64,000 bases of DNA from Panacagrimonas perspica (GTDB lineage Bacteria > Pseudomonadota > Gammaproteobacteria > Nevskiales > Nevskiaceae), in the NCBI RefSeq assembly GCF_004364935.1, contig NZ_SOBT01000008.1, positions 1,677,534-1,741,533 of the forward strand, written 5' to 3'. Every line of letters begins with the position of its first letter. Positions within the stretch are counted from its first letter, which is position 1. Shown here one piece after another: positions 7,572 through 16,334 of the stretch. Both the position numbers and the translations under genes were made by a program. Below the pieces are notes generated by a model, which was not told where the DNA came from, ran no database searches, and saw only the letters and a program-made list of their open reading frames with translations.

Positions 7572-8690
7572 ATGGTCGAAGACCCCGCGCCCTCGATGCA
7601 CCGCAACCGGGCCAGCCCGTATGTCGTCGCGTTGCTGCTAGTGCCGGTGCTGCTGGCCGCCAACGGCTGCAAGAAGAAGGAAGGCCCGCCCGCCGCCGTG
7701 GAAGAGATCGCCCGCGCGGTCACGGTGGCCCAGGTCGAGCTGCGTGCGATCCGCGGCAACGCCGAGGCCGTGGGGCTGCTCGTGCCGCGCGAGGAAGCGG
7801 CGGTGAGTTCGGAACTGTCGGGCTATCGCGTCGCCGAGGTGCTGGTCGAAGAAGGCGCGATCGTTCGCGAAGGACAGGTTCTCGCCCGCCTCGACGACAC
7901 GCTGCTGCGCCCGCGCATCGAGCAGGCGCGCGCCAGCGCCGAGCAGGCGCGCGCCGAGGCGCAGCGCGTGAACGGGCTCGACGGCACCGGCATCCTGTCC
8001 GACGAGGACATCGCGCAGCGACGCAGCCAGGCGCGCATCGCCGACGCGCAGTTGAGCGACCTGACGACGCAGGCCGGGCAGATGACCTTGCGCGCGCCCG
8101 TCGCTGGCGTCGTGCTGGAGCGCAACGTGCGTCCCGGCTCGGTGGCCAGCGCCGGCGGCGACCCGATGTTCCGCATCGCGCGCGATCGCCTGATCGAGCT
8201 CGACGCCGAGATTTCCGAAGCCTCGCTGGCCGGCATCTCGGTGGGTTCGAAGGCCCGCGTCAGCCTGCCCGCGGGCCTCGCGTTCGACGGCGAGGTGCGG
8301 CTGATCAGCCCGCGCATCGATCCGCAGACCAAGCTGGGCCGGGTGCGCGTGCGCCTGCCGGTCGACGAGGCGCTGCGCGCCGGCGGCTTCGCACAGGCCA
8401 CGTTCGAGGCCGCTTCGCAGCCGGTGCCCAGCGTGCCGGAGAAAGCCATCCAGTTCGAAGCCAGCGGGCCGCAGCTGACCGTCATCGGCGACGACAATCG
8501 CGCCACGCGGATGCCGGTGCGCACCGGTGCGCGCGGCAGCGGATTCGTGGAGCTGCTCGAAGGGCCGCCGGTCGGCGCGCGCGTCGCCCTGGGCGGCGGC
8601 GCCTTCCTGCTCGATGGCGACCTCGTCGACCCCGGAATGGTGAAACCGCTGCCGCCGGCCGCCGCGCCATCGCCGACGCCGTCTCCGTAA
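7572..8690 (+). CDS. RND efflux periplasmic adaptor (membrane fusion protein), lipoprotein
   Basis: 372 aa. A hydrophobic signal segment ends in LLAANGC, a lipobox, so the protein is probably anchored in the inner membrane. The order is: beta-barrel strand and lipoyl half (VSSELSGYRVAEVLVEEGAIV), a short coiled-coil hairpin rich in Ala, Gln and Arg, the second lipoyl half (MTLRAPVAGVVLERNVRPGS), then barrel and membrane-proximal domains, and a Pro/Ala-rich tail. The start may be the ATG at 7596, which gives a more compact signal peptide. It bridges the pump and the outer-membrane lipoprotein of the same operon. Confidence 0.9.
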   Translation: MVEDPAPSMHRNRASPYVVALLLVPVLLAANGCKKKEGPPAAVEEIARAVTVAQVELRAIRGNAEAVGLLVPREEAAVSSELSGYRVAEVLVEEGAIVREGQVLARLDDTLLRPRIEQARASAEQARAEAQRVNGLDGTGILSDEDIAQRRSQARIADAQLSDLTTQAGQMTLRAPVAGVVLERNVRPGSVASAGGDPMFRIARDRLIELDAEISEASLAGISVGSKARVSLPAGLAFDGEVRLISPRIDPQTKLGRVRVRLPVDEALRAGGFAQATFEAASQPVPSVPEKAIQFEASGPQLTVIGDDNRATRMPVRTGARGSGFVELLEGPPVGARVALGGGAFLLDGDLVDPGMVKPLPPAAAPSPTPSP

Positions 8691-8712
8691 CGCGAAGCCG
8701 GACGCCCTCTTC

Positions 8713-11700
8713 ATGCAGCTTCGCATCTCCGCTTGGTCCATCCAGAACCCGATCCCGGTCGTGGTGCTGTTCATCGCGCTGATGGTGGCGGGTGTCGCGG
8801 GTTATCGATCGCTGCAGATCAAGCTGTTCCCGGACGTGTCGTTCCCGATCGTGCAGGTGATCATCACCTTGCCCGGCGCGGCGGCCAGCGAAGTGGAGAC
8901 GCAGATCACGCGCGAAGTGGAGGCCGTGGTCTCGGACGTGGAGGGCGTGGATCACGTGACCTCCGTCGTCACCCTGGGTCTTTCGGTGACGACGATCGAG
9001 TTCGAGATCGGCACCGACGAGACGCAGGCCACCGACGAGGTGCGCGCCGCCGTCGACGGCGTGCGTATCAGCCTTCCGCGTGGCATCGAAGAGCCCGTCG
9101 TCAAGCGTTTCGACGTCGACTCGCAGCCCATCGTCACCTACGCCGTGTCCGCGCCCGAGATGACGGACGTGGAACTGAGCCTGTTCGTCGACGAAACCGT
9201 CTCGCGTCGCGTGATGCTGGAGGACGGCGTGGCCCAGGTCGCGCGCCTCGGCGGCGTGGACCGCGAGATCAACGTCACGCTCGATCCCTCGCGCCTCGAA
9301 GCCCTGGGGCTGACCGCACCGCAGGTCAACGACGCCCTGCGCGGCTTCAGCCTCGACGCCGGCGGCGGCACCGCGCAGATCGGCGGTCGCGACCAGACCG
9401 TGCGCGTGCTGGGCGCGGCCAAGAGCGTGGATGAACTTCGCCACACCATCATTCCCACCGGCGATGGCCGCACGGTGCGCCTGTCGGACGTGGCCAACGT
9501 CAACAGCGGCGCCGCCGAACGCGTGGGCTTCGCACTGCTCAACGGCATTCCGGTGGTGGGCTTCCAGGTCTCCAAGTCCAACGCCGCGTCCGACGTGCTG
9601 GTGGAGACCAACACGGACAAGGCCGTCGCGGACCTGTCGGTGACACATCCGCACGTGAAGTTCCAGCGCATCATCTCCACCGCCACCAACACGCGGAACA
9701 GCTTCCACGCCACGGTGGCCTCGCTGCTCGAAGGCATGCTGCTGGCCGCGGTCGTCGTGCTGGTGTTCCTGCGCGACTGGCGCGCCACGATCATCACGGC
9801 GCTGGCGATGCCGATCTCGCTGGTGCCGAGCTTCGCGGTGATGGCGGCGCTGGGCTTCAGCCTCAACCTGATCACCCTGCTGGCGCTGACCTTGGTGATC
9901 GGCATCCTGGTGGACGACGCCATCGTCGAGATCGAGAACATCCAGAAGCGCATCCAGACGGGACAATCGCCCTACGACGCGTCGATCGAAGGCGCGGACG
10001 CGATCGGCCTGGCGGTGCTGGCCACCACGATGACCATCGTCGTGGTGTTCCTGCCGGTGTCGACGATGGGCGGGCTGATCGGGCAGTTCTTCTACGAGTT
10101 CGGCCTGACGGTGGCGGTCACGGTGCTGTTCTCGCTGCTGGTGGCGCGCATGCTCACGCCGCTGATGGCCGCGTACTTCATGTCGCCCACGTCGACGCCC
10201 CACCCGCGCAAGCCCTTCACCGGCTTCTATCGCCGTGCGCTGGATTTCGCGCTCGATCATCGCTGGCTGTCGATGGCCGCGGGGCTTGGACTGTTCATCG
10301 GCTCGCTGTTCCTGGCCACGCTGATCCCGACCGGATTCACGCCGCCCACCGACAACGGCATCGTGCAGATGACCATCGAGAGCGCACCGGGCACCAGCCT
10401 GGAGGACACGCGCCACGCCACCGACCTGCTCACGCAGGCGCTGCGCAAGCGTCCGCAGGTCGACACCGTGTTCGCCACCGTCGCACCGCAAGAGAGTTCC
10501 GGCGTGGGCCGCGTCACGGTGCTGCTGCATGCGCAGCGCGACATGACGACGCAGGCGTTCCAGGAATCGATCCGGCCGCTGCTGTACGCCGTGCCCGACG
10601 TACGGCTCGGCTTCGGCCAGAGCGGTGAAGGCGGCAGCACCACGGTGCAGATCCTGCTGTCGAGCGAGGATGGCGATGCGCTGACGGCCACCGCGCTGCA
10701 ACTCGAACGCGAGATGCGCAAGCTGCCCGAGCTCGCCAACGTCCACCAGGCGACGCCGCGGCCGGGTACCGATCTGGTCATCACGCTCAAGCCCGCCGAG
10801 GCTGCGCGCCTGGGCGTCACGCCGGAGGTCGTCGCGACGATCGCCCGTGTCGCCACCATCGGCGACGTCGACGCCAACACCGCGAAATTCAACACCGGCA
10901 CGCAGCGCCTGGTGATCCGTGTGCGCCTGCCTGGAAAGGCGCGTGCCGATCTCAACGTGCTCGGCGCGTTGCGCGTGCCGACAACCGGCGGCGGCAGCGT
11001 GCCCCTGTCGGCCGTGGCCAATCTGTCGTTCCAGGCCGGCGCCACGCGCATCGAGCGCTTCGACCGCGAACGCCGCGCCACGATCGAGGGCGAATTGAAC
11101 GGCGTGTCGCTCGGCCAGGCCACCGCGCTGATCGACAAGCTGCCGGTGCTCAAGGCGCTGCCGCCCGGCGTCACCAAGCCCGCCTTCGGACAGAGCGAGG
11201 ACCAGGCCGACCTGTTCGACAGTTTCGGCAACGCGATCCTGGCCGGCATCGGCATGATCCTCGCGGTGCTGGTGCTGCTGTTCCGCAGCTTCTTCAAACC
11301 CGCGACGATCCTCGCGGCGCTTCCGCTGTCGCTGGCCGGCGCCTTCCTCGCGCTGCTGGTCGGCGGCTCCGAACTCGGCCTGCCGGCGCTGATCGGCCTG
11401 CTGATGCTGATGGGCGTCGCCGCCAAGAACTCGATCCTGCTGGTCGAATTCGCGATCGAGGCCGAACGTGCCGGCGCGACGCAGCGCGAGGCGCTGATCG
11501 AAGCCTGCCGCGAACGTGCCCGTCCCATCGTCATGACCACGTTCGCGATGGCCGCCGGCATGCTGCCGACCGCGATGGGCTTCGGCGAAGGCTCGGAGTT
11601 CCGCGTGCCGATGGCGATCGCGGTCATCGGCGGGCTGATCAGTTCGACGGTGTTGTCGCTGGTGCTGGTGCCGGTCGTCTACGAATTGATCGACGATTTC

Positions 11701-11763
11701 GAGGTCTGGCTGGTGCCGAAGTTGGGAAGGTTGGTGACGGCGCGTGAGTCATCCCGCACCTGA
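8713..11763 (+). CDS. RND-superfamily efflux pump, inner-membrane subunit (HAE-1 type)
   Basis: 1016 aa, the usual size of hydrophobe/amphiphile efflux pumps. The N-terminal PVVVLFIALMVAGVAGYRSL helix leads into a large periplasmic porter domain. TM4 carries the proton-relay pair in GILVDDAIVEIENI, and the second half repeats the layout (GLLMLMGVAAKNSILLVEFAIE). Third gene of a plus-strand outer-membrane protein-adaptor-pump operon with no regulator on that strand; the divergent TetR at 5019-5651 is a possible but unproven controller. It diverges clearly from the AcrB-like pump at 22335-25502. Substrates cannot be deduced. Confidence 0.95.
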   Translation: MQLRISAWSIQNPIPVVVLFIALMVAGVAGYRSLQIKLFPDVSFPIVQVIITLPGAAASEVETQITREVEAVVSDVEGVDHVTSVVTLGLSVTTIEFEIGTDETQATDEVRAAVDGVRISLPRGIEEPVVKRFDVDSQPIVTYAVSAPEMTDVELSLFVDETVSRRVMLEDGVAQVARLGGVDREINVTLDPSRLEALGLTAPQVNDALRGFSLDAGGGTAQIGGRDQTVRVLGAAKSVDELRHTIIPTGDGRTVRLSDVANVNSGAAERVGFALLNGIPVVGFQVSKSNAASDVLVETNTDKAVADLSVTHPHVKFQRIISTATNTRNSFHATVASLLEGMLLAAVVVLVFLRDWRATIITALAMPISLVPSFAVMAALGFSLNLITLLALTLVIGILVDDAIVEIENIQKRIQTGQSPYDASIEGADAIGLAVLATTMTIVVVFLPVSTMGGLIGQFFYEFGLTVAVTVLFSLLVARMLTPLMAAYFMSPTSTPHPRKPFTGFYRRALDFALDHRWLSMAAGLGLFIGSLFLATLIPTGFTPPTDNGIVQMTIESAPGTSLEDTRHATDLLTQALRKRPQVDTVFATVAPQESSGVGRVTVLLHAQRDMTTQAFQESIRPLLYAVPDVRLGFGQSGEGGSTTVQILLSSEDGDALTATALQLEREMRKLPELANVHQATPRPGTDLVITLKPAEAARLGVTPEVVATIARVATIGDVDANTAKFNTGTQRLVIRVRLPGKARADLNVLGALRVPTTGGGSVPLSAVANLSFQAGATRIERFDRERRATIEGELNGVSLGQATALIDKLPVLKALPPGVTKPAFGQSEDQADLFDSFGNAILAGIGMILAVLVLLFRSFFKPATILAALPLSLAGAFLALLVGGSELGLPALIGLLMLMGVAAKNSILLVEFAIEAERAGATQREALIEACRERARPIVMTTFAMAAGMLPTAMGFGEGSEFRVPMAIAVIGGLISSTVLSLVLVPVVYELIDDFEVWLVPKLGRLVTARESSRT

Positions 11764-11937
11764 CGCACGACGGGTCGATCGTGCACTTCGCAAGAAATGA
11801 CGCCACGCCATTCGCGCGCAGACGCACGTCGATCCGCCCGGCTGTACATCCGGTCCGCTCAGCCGGCGTCGGTTCGTCCAGACCGCCGCTGATCTAAGCT
11901 GGCGTCCGTCGGAACAACGGCGTTCACGCTCTACGCA

Positions 11938-12645
11938 ATGAAATTCCTGCAGGCTCTGCTGTTGCTGGCCGCTTCCTCCTGGTCCGTGCTGGCGCTCGGC
12001 GCCGAATGTCGCGAGAGCGTGTTTCCGTTGCGGCTGATGGACAAGGCGGGCGTTGCGTCCCAAGGCTTCGGCGCGGCGGTGCTGCTCGACAAGAAGCGGT
12101 GGGTGTACGCGACGCCTGCCAATGTCGTCGCCGACGCCGACCGGATCTTCGTCGTCAGCCTGGTGGAACTGCGCGTTCTGTACGTGGACCGGCAGAGCAA
12201 CGTCGCGCTGCTGGTTCCGAAAGACCTCGAGACGATGAAGATCTGGAGCGGCTTTCTTCCTCACAACGTGCGCGCCGTGGAACTGGCTCCGGCGAGCCCG
12301 TCGACCGGCAATGCACAAGTCTGCATCTATCCGCTTCGATCGCTGCCCGCCGAGCCCACCCGCGTGGTGTCAGGGCTCGAGCCGGGCCCACTCGACAGCG
12401 AGGGCCTCATGCGGCTGGACCGGAGCATCCAGGTGGGTGAATCGGGTGGCGCGGTACTGGATGCCGACCATCGATTGATCGGCATGGTGGTGACCCTGCT
12501 GGGCCAGGGCGGAACGCCGGTGTATCCGAGCCTCGCCATTCCGGTCGAGAAACTGCGGCAGGCCATGATCAGCGCGTTCGAGCCTGCGCTCCGGGCGGAC
12601 GTTTCGGTCCCTTCCGGCGTGCCGTCGACGCAAGTCCGCCGTTAG
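11938..12645 (+). CDS. Secreted HtrA-fold protein with degenerate catalytic triad
   Basis: 235 aa. The N-terminus is a classical signal peptide (LLLLAASSWSVLALGA). The remainder follows the S1C/HtrA protease fold: a strand ending VYATPANVV where proteases have TNAHVV, DRQSNVALL where they have SDVAVLK, and VGESGGAVLD matching PGNSGGPL. Thus the His is Asn62, the Asp is Asn88, and only Ser169 is kept. There is no PDZ domain. It is probably a periplasmic binding or scaffold protein rather than a protease. It stands alone between the efflux operon and a TetR gene. An active DegP-like enzyme at 44877-46370 gives an in-window comparison. Confidence 0.8.
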   Translation: MKFLQALLLLAASSWSVLALGAECRESVFPLRLMDKAGVASQGFGAAVLLDKKRWVYATPANVVADADRIFVVSLVELRVLYVDRQSNVALLVPKDLETMKIWSGFLPHNVRAVELAPASPSTGNAQVCIYPLRSLPAEPTRVVSGLEPGPLDSEGLMRLDRSIQVGESGGAVLDADHRLIGMVVTLLGQGGTPVYPSLAIPVEKLRQAMISAFEPALRADVSVPSGVPSTQVRR

Positions 12646-12679
12646 ATCGCGCTCGCCCGAGCGTCCGGCGACGCGAGAT

Positions 12680-12700
12680 CCGGGGCCCTTTTCGCCCCGG
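12680..12700 (+). terminator. Hairpin downstream of the HtrA-like gene
   Basis: CCGGGGC, a 7-base loop CCTTTTC, then GCCCCGG: a 7-bp GC-rich stem 35 bases after the stop codon. There is no T-run after it, so intrinsic termination is only plausible. Confidence 0.4.
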
Positions 12701-12903
12701 CCGAGAACGAGTCGAACCGCGTCTCTCCCGGATCCGAGAAGGGGCCAGGCTCGAGATATTCACGAGCAGCGGACGACGGCGCTTGCACCCCTGGACCGGA
12801 GCTCACCCGTTTCTGCCAGACTTCCGCCCTACAAACCTACCGGCCGTGGGCAGTCTTCCCAGCCTCGGAGCCAGTACCGATCGCTTTCCGCACAGACCCT
12901 TTC

Positions 12904-13590
12904 ATGGCGCCTGCACCCAACAAGGACATCCCCAAGGTCGGCAACAGGCAGCGCATCCTCGACGCGACCATCAAGCTGATGAACGAGCAAGGTGGCGCGA
13001 TTGGAACCTCGCAGATCGCCGATCACCTGGGCATCAGCCCCGGCAACCTGTACTACCACTTCCGCAATCGCGAGGAGATTCTTCGCGAGCTGTTCGACGA
13101 GCTGACGCGGGATCTCGACGACGTGTTGCGCACGGCGCCGGGTGATCCGGTTCCGGTCGAGCGGCTGGTCTCCTGCTACACCGGCGGCACCAAGGTGCTG
13201 TGGCGTTACCGCTTCTTCTTCTCGTACGCGGTGGATTTCATGACGCGCGACGACGGGCTGGCGAAGAAGTACCAGGAATTCAGCACGCGGTCGAAAGGCT
13301 ACATGCGGCTGATCATCCAGGAAGCGGTCGAGACCGCTCCCGGCCTGTGCAAGCCCACCTTGCGCGAGTGCGAGCACCTCGCCGAAACCATGTGGGTGCT
13401 GTGGGTGAGCTGGCCGCGCTACTCGGAGCTCAACATGCCCGGACAGCTGATCGGCGAAGCGGACATCGGTCGCGGGCTCGAACAGATCGCGTTCGTGCTC
13501 GCGCCTTACCTGGACGCGAAGTACTACAAGAAAACCACGCAACAGCTGCATCGATTCGTTGCGAACCTGAAGCGGACGCAAGCCCGCTGA
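12904..13590 (+). CDS. TetR/AcrR-family regulator, probable controller of the P450 cluster
   Basis: 228 aa. The N-terminal DNA-binding domain includes SQIADHLGISPGNLYYHFRN with the usual LYYHF recognition helix. The C-terminal half is an all-helical effector domain rich in aromatic residues. It directly precedes, and points toward, the oxidative gene cluster starting at 13808; two copies of TAGAG-N6-CTCTA lie in the gap, overlapping a -35/-10 promoter, and are the obvious candidate operators. The inducer is presumably a substrate or CoA thioester of the encoded pathway (inference). Confidence 0.9.
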   Translation: MAPAPNKDIPKVGNRQRILDATIKLMNEQGGAIGTSQIADHLGISPGNLYYHFRNREEILRELFDELTRDLDDVLRTAPGDPVPVERLVSCYTGGTKVLWRYRFFFSYAVDFMTRDDGLAKKYQEFSTRSKGYMRLIIQEAVETAPGLCKPTLRECEHLAETMWVLWVSWPRYSELNMPGQLIGEADIGRGLEQIAFVLAPYLDAKYYKKTTQQLHRFVANLKRTQAR

Positions 13591-13686
13591 TCCTCAGCGC
13601 GAAGCCGCGACGGGCTTCGCCAAACCTCCCGCTGCTCCCTTCCCCGCCACGCCTCGTGGCCAGCCTGCGTGCACGCGGCGTTCCCG

Positions 13687-13713
13687 TTGACAAGTTCTTT
13701 TTTAGAGTACATT
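13687..13713 (+). promoter_or_regulatory. Sigma70-type promoter of the P450 cluster
   Basis: TTGACA at 13687-13692 is a perfect -35 hexamer. TACATT at 13708-13713 is a plausible -10 with a 15-bp spacer, a little short. The stretch is strikingly AT-rich against its surroundings. The -10 lies inside the first TAGAG-N6-CTCTA palindrome, so a bound repressor would block it. Confidence 0.55.
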
Positions 13714-13740
13714 CTCTATTTCATTAGAGGCTTTGCTCTA
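13703..13740. promoter_or_regulatory. Tandem operators TAGAG-N6-CTCTA
   Basis: Two perfect inverted repeats with the same arms and spacing: TAGAGTACATTCTCTA at 13703-13718 and TAGAGGCTTTGCTCTA at 13725-13740. Their equivalent positions are 22 bp apart, two helical turns, so two dimers would bind on the same face of the DNA. They lie between the TetR gene and the SDR gene and overlap the promoter. Very likely the binding sites of the TetR protein at 12904-13590. Confidence 0.75.
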
Positions 13741-13807
13741 TTTTTAATGAGCCATGGCCCTGCCCCACCTCGTGAATCGCTCACGAATGCAAGGAAGGAG
13801 ATTCGTC

Positions 13808-14566
13808 ATGAGCATGGATTTGAAGGATCGCTGCATCGTCGTCACCGGCGGCGCAACGGGCATCGGGCGTTCTGCCGCAACCGAACTGGCCGCACGTGGC
13901 GCGAGCCTGGCGATCTGGGACATCGACGGCGCCGCTGCCGAGGCGGTGTCGGCGACGCTTCGCGCCGCGGGCTCACCGTGCGTTGGCCTGGGCGTGGACG
14001 TGAGTTCCGCCTCGCAGGTCGCCGACGCGATGCGCTGCTCGGTGGAATTCCTCGGTCGCGTCGACGGCGCGTTCAACAACGCCGGCATCGGCGTCCCGAC
14101 GCTGCCTTTCGATCAGGTCGACGAAAGCGATTTCGACCGGATCGTCGCGGTCAACCTGAAGGGCGTCTGGCTGTGCATGAAGGCGCAGGTCCGGCACATG
14201 CGCGAGATCGACGGCGGATCGATCGTCAACAACGCATCGGTCTCGGGCCTGGTCGCCCTCGCCGGCCAGGGTGCCTACACGGCGACGAAACATGGTGTCG
14301 TCGGGCTGAGCAAGACGGCCGCGGTCGAAGGCGCGGCGAGCAACATCCGCGTGAATGCGATCTGCCCCGGCGCCGTCCGCACGCCGTTGCTGCGCCACCT
14401 CGAGCAGGCCGGCATCAGCGAAGCCGCACTCGCCGCCATGTCGCCGCAGAACCGCATCGCGGATCCGCTCGAGATCGCACAGGCGGTGGCATGGCTCCTC
14501 TCGAAGCAATCCAGTTTCGTCACCGGCGTGGCGCTGCCCATCGACGGCGGCTGGTCCGCGCAGTAA
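13808..14566 (+). CDS. Short-chain dehydrogenase/reductase
   Basis: 252 aa classical SDR. Cofactor motif TGGATGIG near the N-terminus, NNAG after the fourth strand, catalytic YTATK motif (YxxxK) preceded by the NNASVSG Ser region, and a C-terminal LPIDGGW. NAD(H)-dependent oxidation of a secondary alcohol, or ketone reduction, is expected; the Asp after the second strand (IWDID) favours NAD. The ATG at 13808 has AAGGAAGGAG 7 nt upstream and is preferred over an upstream ATG at 13754. First gene of the TetR-controlled oxidative cluster. Confidence 0.93.
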   Translation: MSMDLKDRCIVVTGGATGIGRSAATELAARGASLAIWDIDGAAAEAVSATLRAAGSPCVGLGVDVSSASQVADAMRCSVEFLGRVDGAFNNAGIGVPTLPFDQVDESDFDRIVAVNLKGVWLCMKAQVRHMREIDGGSIVNNASVSGLVALAGQGAYTATKHGVVGLSKTAAVEGAASNIRVNAICPGAVRTPLLRHLEQAGISEAALAAMSPQNRIADPLEIAQAVAWLLSKQSSFVTGVALPIDGGWSAQ

Positions 14567-14583
14567 TCCTCAGGAGAGCGGTC

Positions 14584-15810
14584 ATGACATCAGCAATCGA
14601 TACGAGCATTCCCGTCGACACCGGCGACTGGTGCGGCGCCGATCCATTCGCACCGAACTTCAGGGACGATCCCTATCCCTCGCTGCACGCGCTGCGCGCA
14701 CGGGACCCGGTCAACCTCACGCCGGTCAACACCTGGCGCATCAGCCGCTACGACGACGTCGCCACGATCTTCCGCAAGGCCAAGACGAGCCAGACGCTCG
14801 CCGACGGCACCGCGCCCAACTTCGATCCGCTGGACACGCGCGGCAGCTTCCTCGAGTTCATGCTGAACATGGACGACCCGGAGCATCAGCGCCTGCGTCG
14901 CCTGGCCATGCAATCGCTGGGGCCGAACACCGTCCGGCAGATGGAAGACGAGGTCAAGAAGACCGTCGAGCAGACGCTCGACAAGGCGCTGGCCCAGGGC
15001 GGCATGGAGATCATCCAGGACATGGCGCATCTCGTGCCGTCGCGGATGGTCTGCCAGATCATGGGCATCCCCGAGAGCGACCGGGAGCTGTTCAACGAAT
15101 GGACCGGCGCAAGGACGAACGCGTTCTTCGCGCGCTTTCTTCCGCCGGACGTCCAGCAGCGGACGCGCGACGCCGGCAACGCGATGGCCGACTACTTCGA
15201 GAACCTGGTGCGCGAACGCCGCGGCAATCTCGGCAACGATCTGATCAGCGCGCTGATCCGCGCCGAGGCCGAGGGCGACAAGCTGCGCGACGGTGAACTC
15301 GTCGTGCAGGCCATCGGCATCATCGTGGCGGGTTACGAGACGACGATCGGCCTGATCGGCAACGGCACGCGCGCCTTCCTCGACCATCCCGAGCAGCTCG
15401 CACTGCTGCGCGAAGACCCGGGCCTGATCAACAACGCCATCGAAGAGTGCCTGCGCTACGACACGCCGATCCTCTTCAACTGGCGAGTGCTGCAGGAGCC
15501 GTTCGAAGTCTCCGGAAAGATCCTGCCGGCCGACGCCGTGCTGTGGATGATGCTGGGCTCGGCCAACCGCGACCCCGCCCGCTTCCCCGAACCCGATCGC
15601 TTCGACATCCGTCGTCGCGACGTCGCGCACCAGGCCTTCGGCGGCGGCGTGCACTTCTGCCTGGGCAATGCGCTGGCGCGCATGGAGGCCCGGCATGCGA
15701 TCGGCCAGTTCGCGCTGCGCACCAAGGGCATCGAAATCCGGCAAGGGAAGCTCGAATGGTCGCATTCATTCTTTCGCGTGATGGCGCAGTTGCCGATCAC
15801 GTTCCACTAG
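14584..15810 (+). CDS. Cytochrome P450
   Basis: 408 aa, the size of soluble bacterial class I P450s. Heme-binding loop FGGGVHFCLGNALARME with Cys359; I-helix oxygen-activation motif AGYETT; ExxR motif EECLR. The ATG at 14584 follows an AGGAGAG site and lies 17 nt after the SDR stop. It inserts oxygen into an organic substrate using electrons from the 2Fe-2S ferredoxin encoded at 18931; no ferredoxin reductase gene is present in the cluster. The broad family resembles terpene- and sterol-type bacterial P450s, but the substrate cannot be read from sequence. Confidence 0.95.
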   Translation: MTSAIDTSIPVDTGDWCGADPFAPNFRDDPYPSLHALRARDPVNLTPVNTWRISRYDDVATIFRKAKTSQTLADGTAPNFDPLDTRGSFLEFMLNMDDPEHQRLRRLAMQSLGPNTVRQMEDEVKKTVEQTLDKALAQGGMEIIQDMAHLVPSRMVCQIMGIPESDRELFNEWTGARTNAFFARFLPPDVQQRTRDAGNAMADYFENLVRERRGNLGNDLISALIRAEAEGDKLRDGELVVQAIGIIVAGYETTIGLIGNGTRAFLDHPEQLALLREDPGLINNAIEECLRYDTPILFNWRVLQEPFEVSGKILPADAVLWMMLGSANRDPARFPEPDRFDIRRRDVAHQAFGGGVHFCLGNALARMEARHAIGQFALRTKGIEIRQGKLEWSHSFFRVMAQLPITFH

Positions 15811-15827
15811 AAGAGGAGACGCACACG

Positions 15828-16283
15828 ATGTCCGAACCCCAACTCGAAACGCGCTGGCTGATGACGCTGCGCGGGTCCATTCCCGCCCCCACGGTCATCA
15901 CGCCGTCGCTGTGGGTCTTCAACGTGCTGGAAGCGAGCATCGACAGCCCGCGCATCAAAGCCAAGGTCATCAGCCCCAGCGGCGACTGGGTGCGCGTCCA
16001 GGACAACGGCAACTGGAAGCTCGACGTACGCCTGGTCTTCATGACCGACGACGGCGAGCCGATCTACTGCCACTACAACGGCGTGTTCCGGATGGACGAA
16101 AGCCTGGGGCCGCGCCTGGCATCCGGCGAGGTCATTCCCGGCAGCGAGATGTATTTCCGCAGCGCGCCGTACTTCGAGACCGCATCGGCGAAGTACGGCT
16201 GGCTCAACAACATCCTGGCGATCGGCAAGATCACCCGCTTCGGTGGCGGCCAGGTGGTCTACGACATCTTCGAAGTCCTCTGA
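15828..16283 (+). CDS. DUF3237 protein
   Basis: 151 aa. The sequence fits the DUF3237 beta-barrel family: a conserved SGDWVRVQ segment, LDVRLVFMTDDGEPIY, a YNGV(F) turn and a C-terminal VVYDIFEVL. DUF3237 proteins occur beside genes for degradation of aromatic and terpenoid compounds, but no activity is established that I can name with confidence. The ATG has AGAGGAG upstream and follows the P450 gene by 17 nt, so it is surely co-transcribed and probably acts on, or binds, a pathway intermediate. Confidence 0.88.
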   Translation: MSEPQLETRWLMTLRGSIPAPTVITPSLWVFNVLEASIDSPRIKAKVISPSGDWVRVQDNGNWKLDVRLVFMTDDGEPIYCHYNGVFRMDESLGPRLASGEVIPGSEMYFRSAPYFETASAKYGWLNNILAIGKITRFGGGQVVYDIFEVL

Positions 16284-16334
16284 GCCCTCGCCCGGCCCCG
16301 AACCGATCCGGCCCTGTACGGACGCGATGACACC

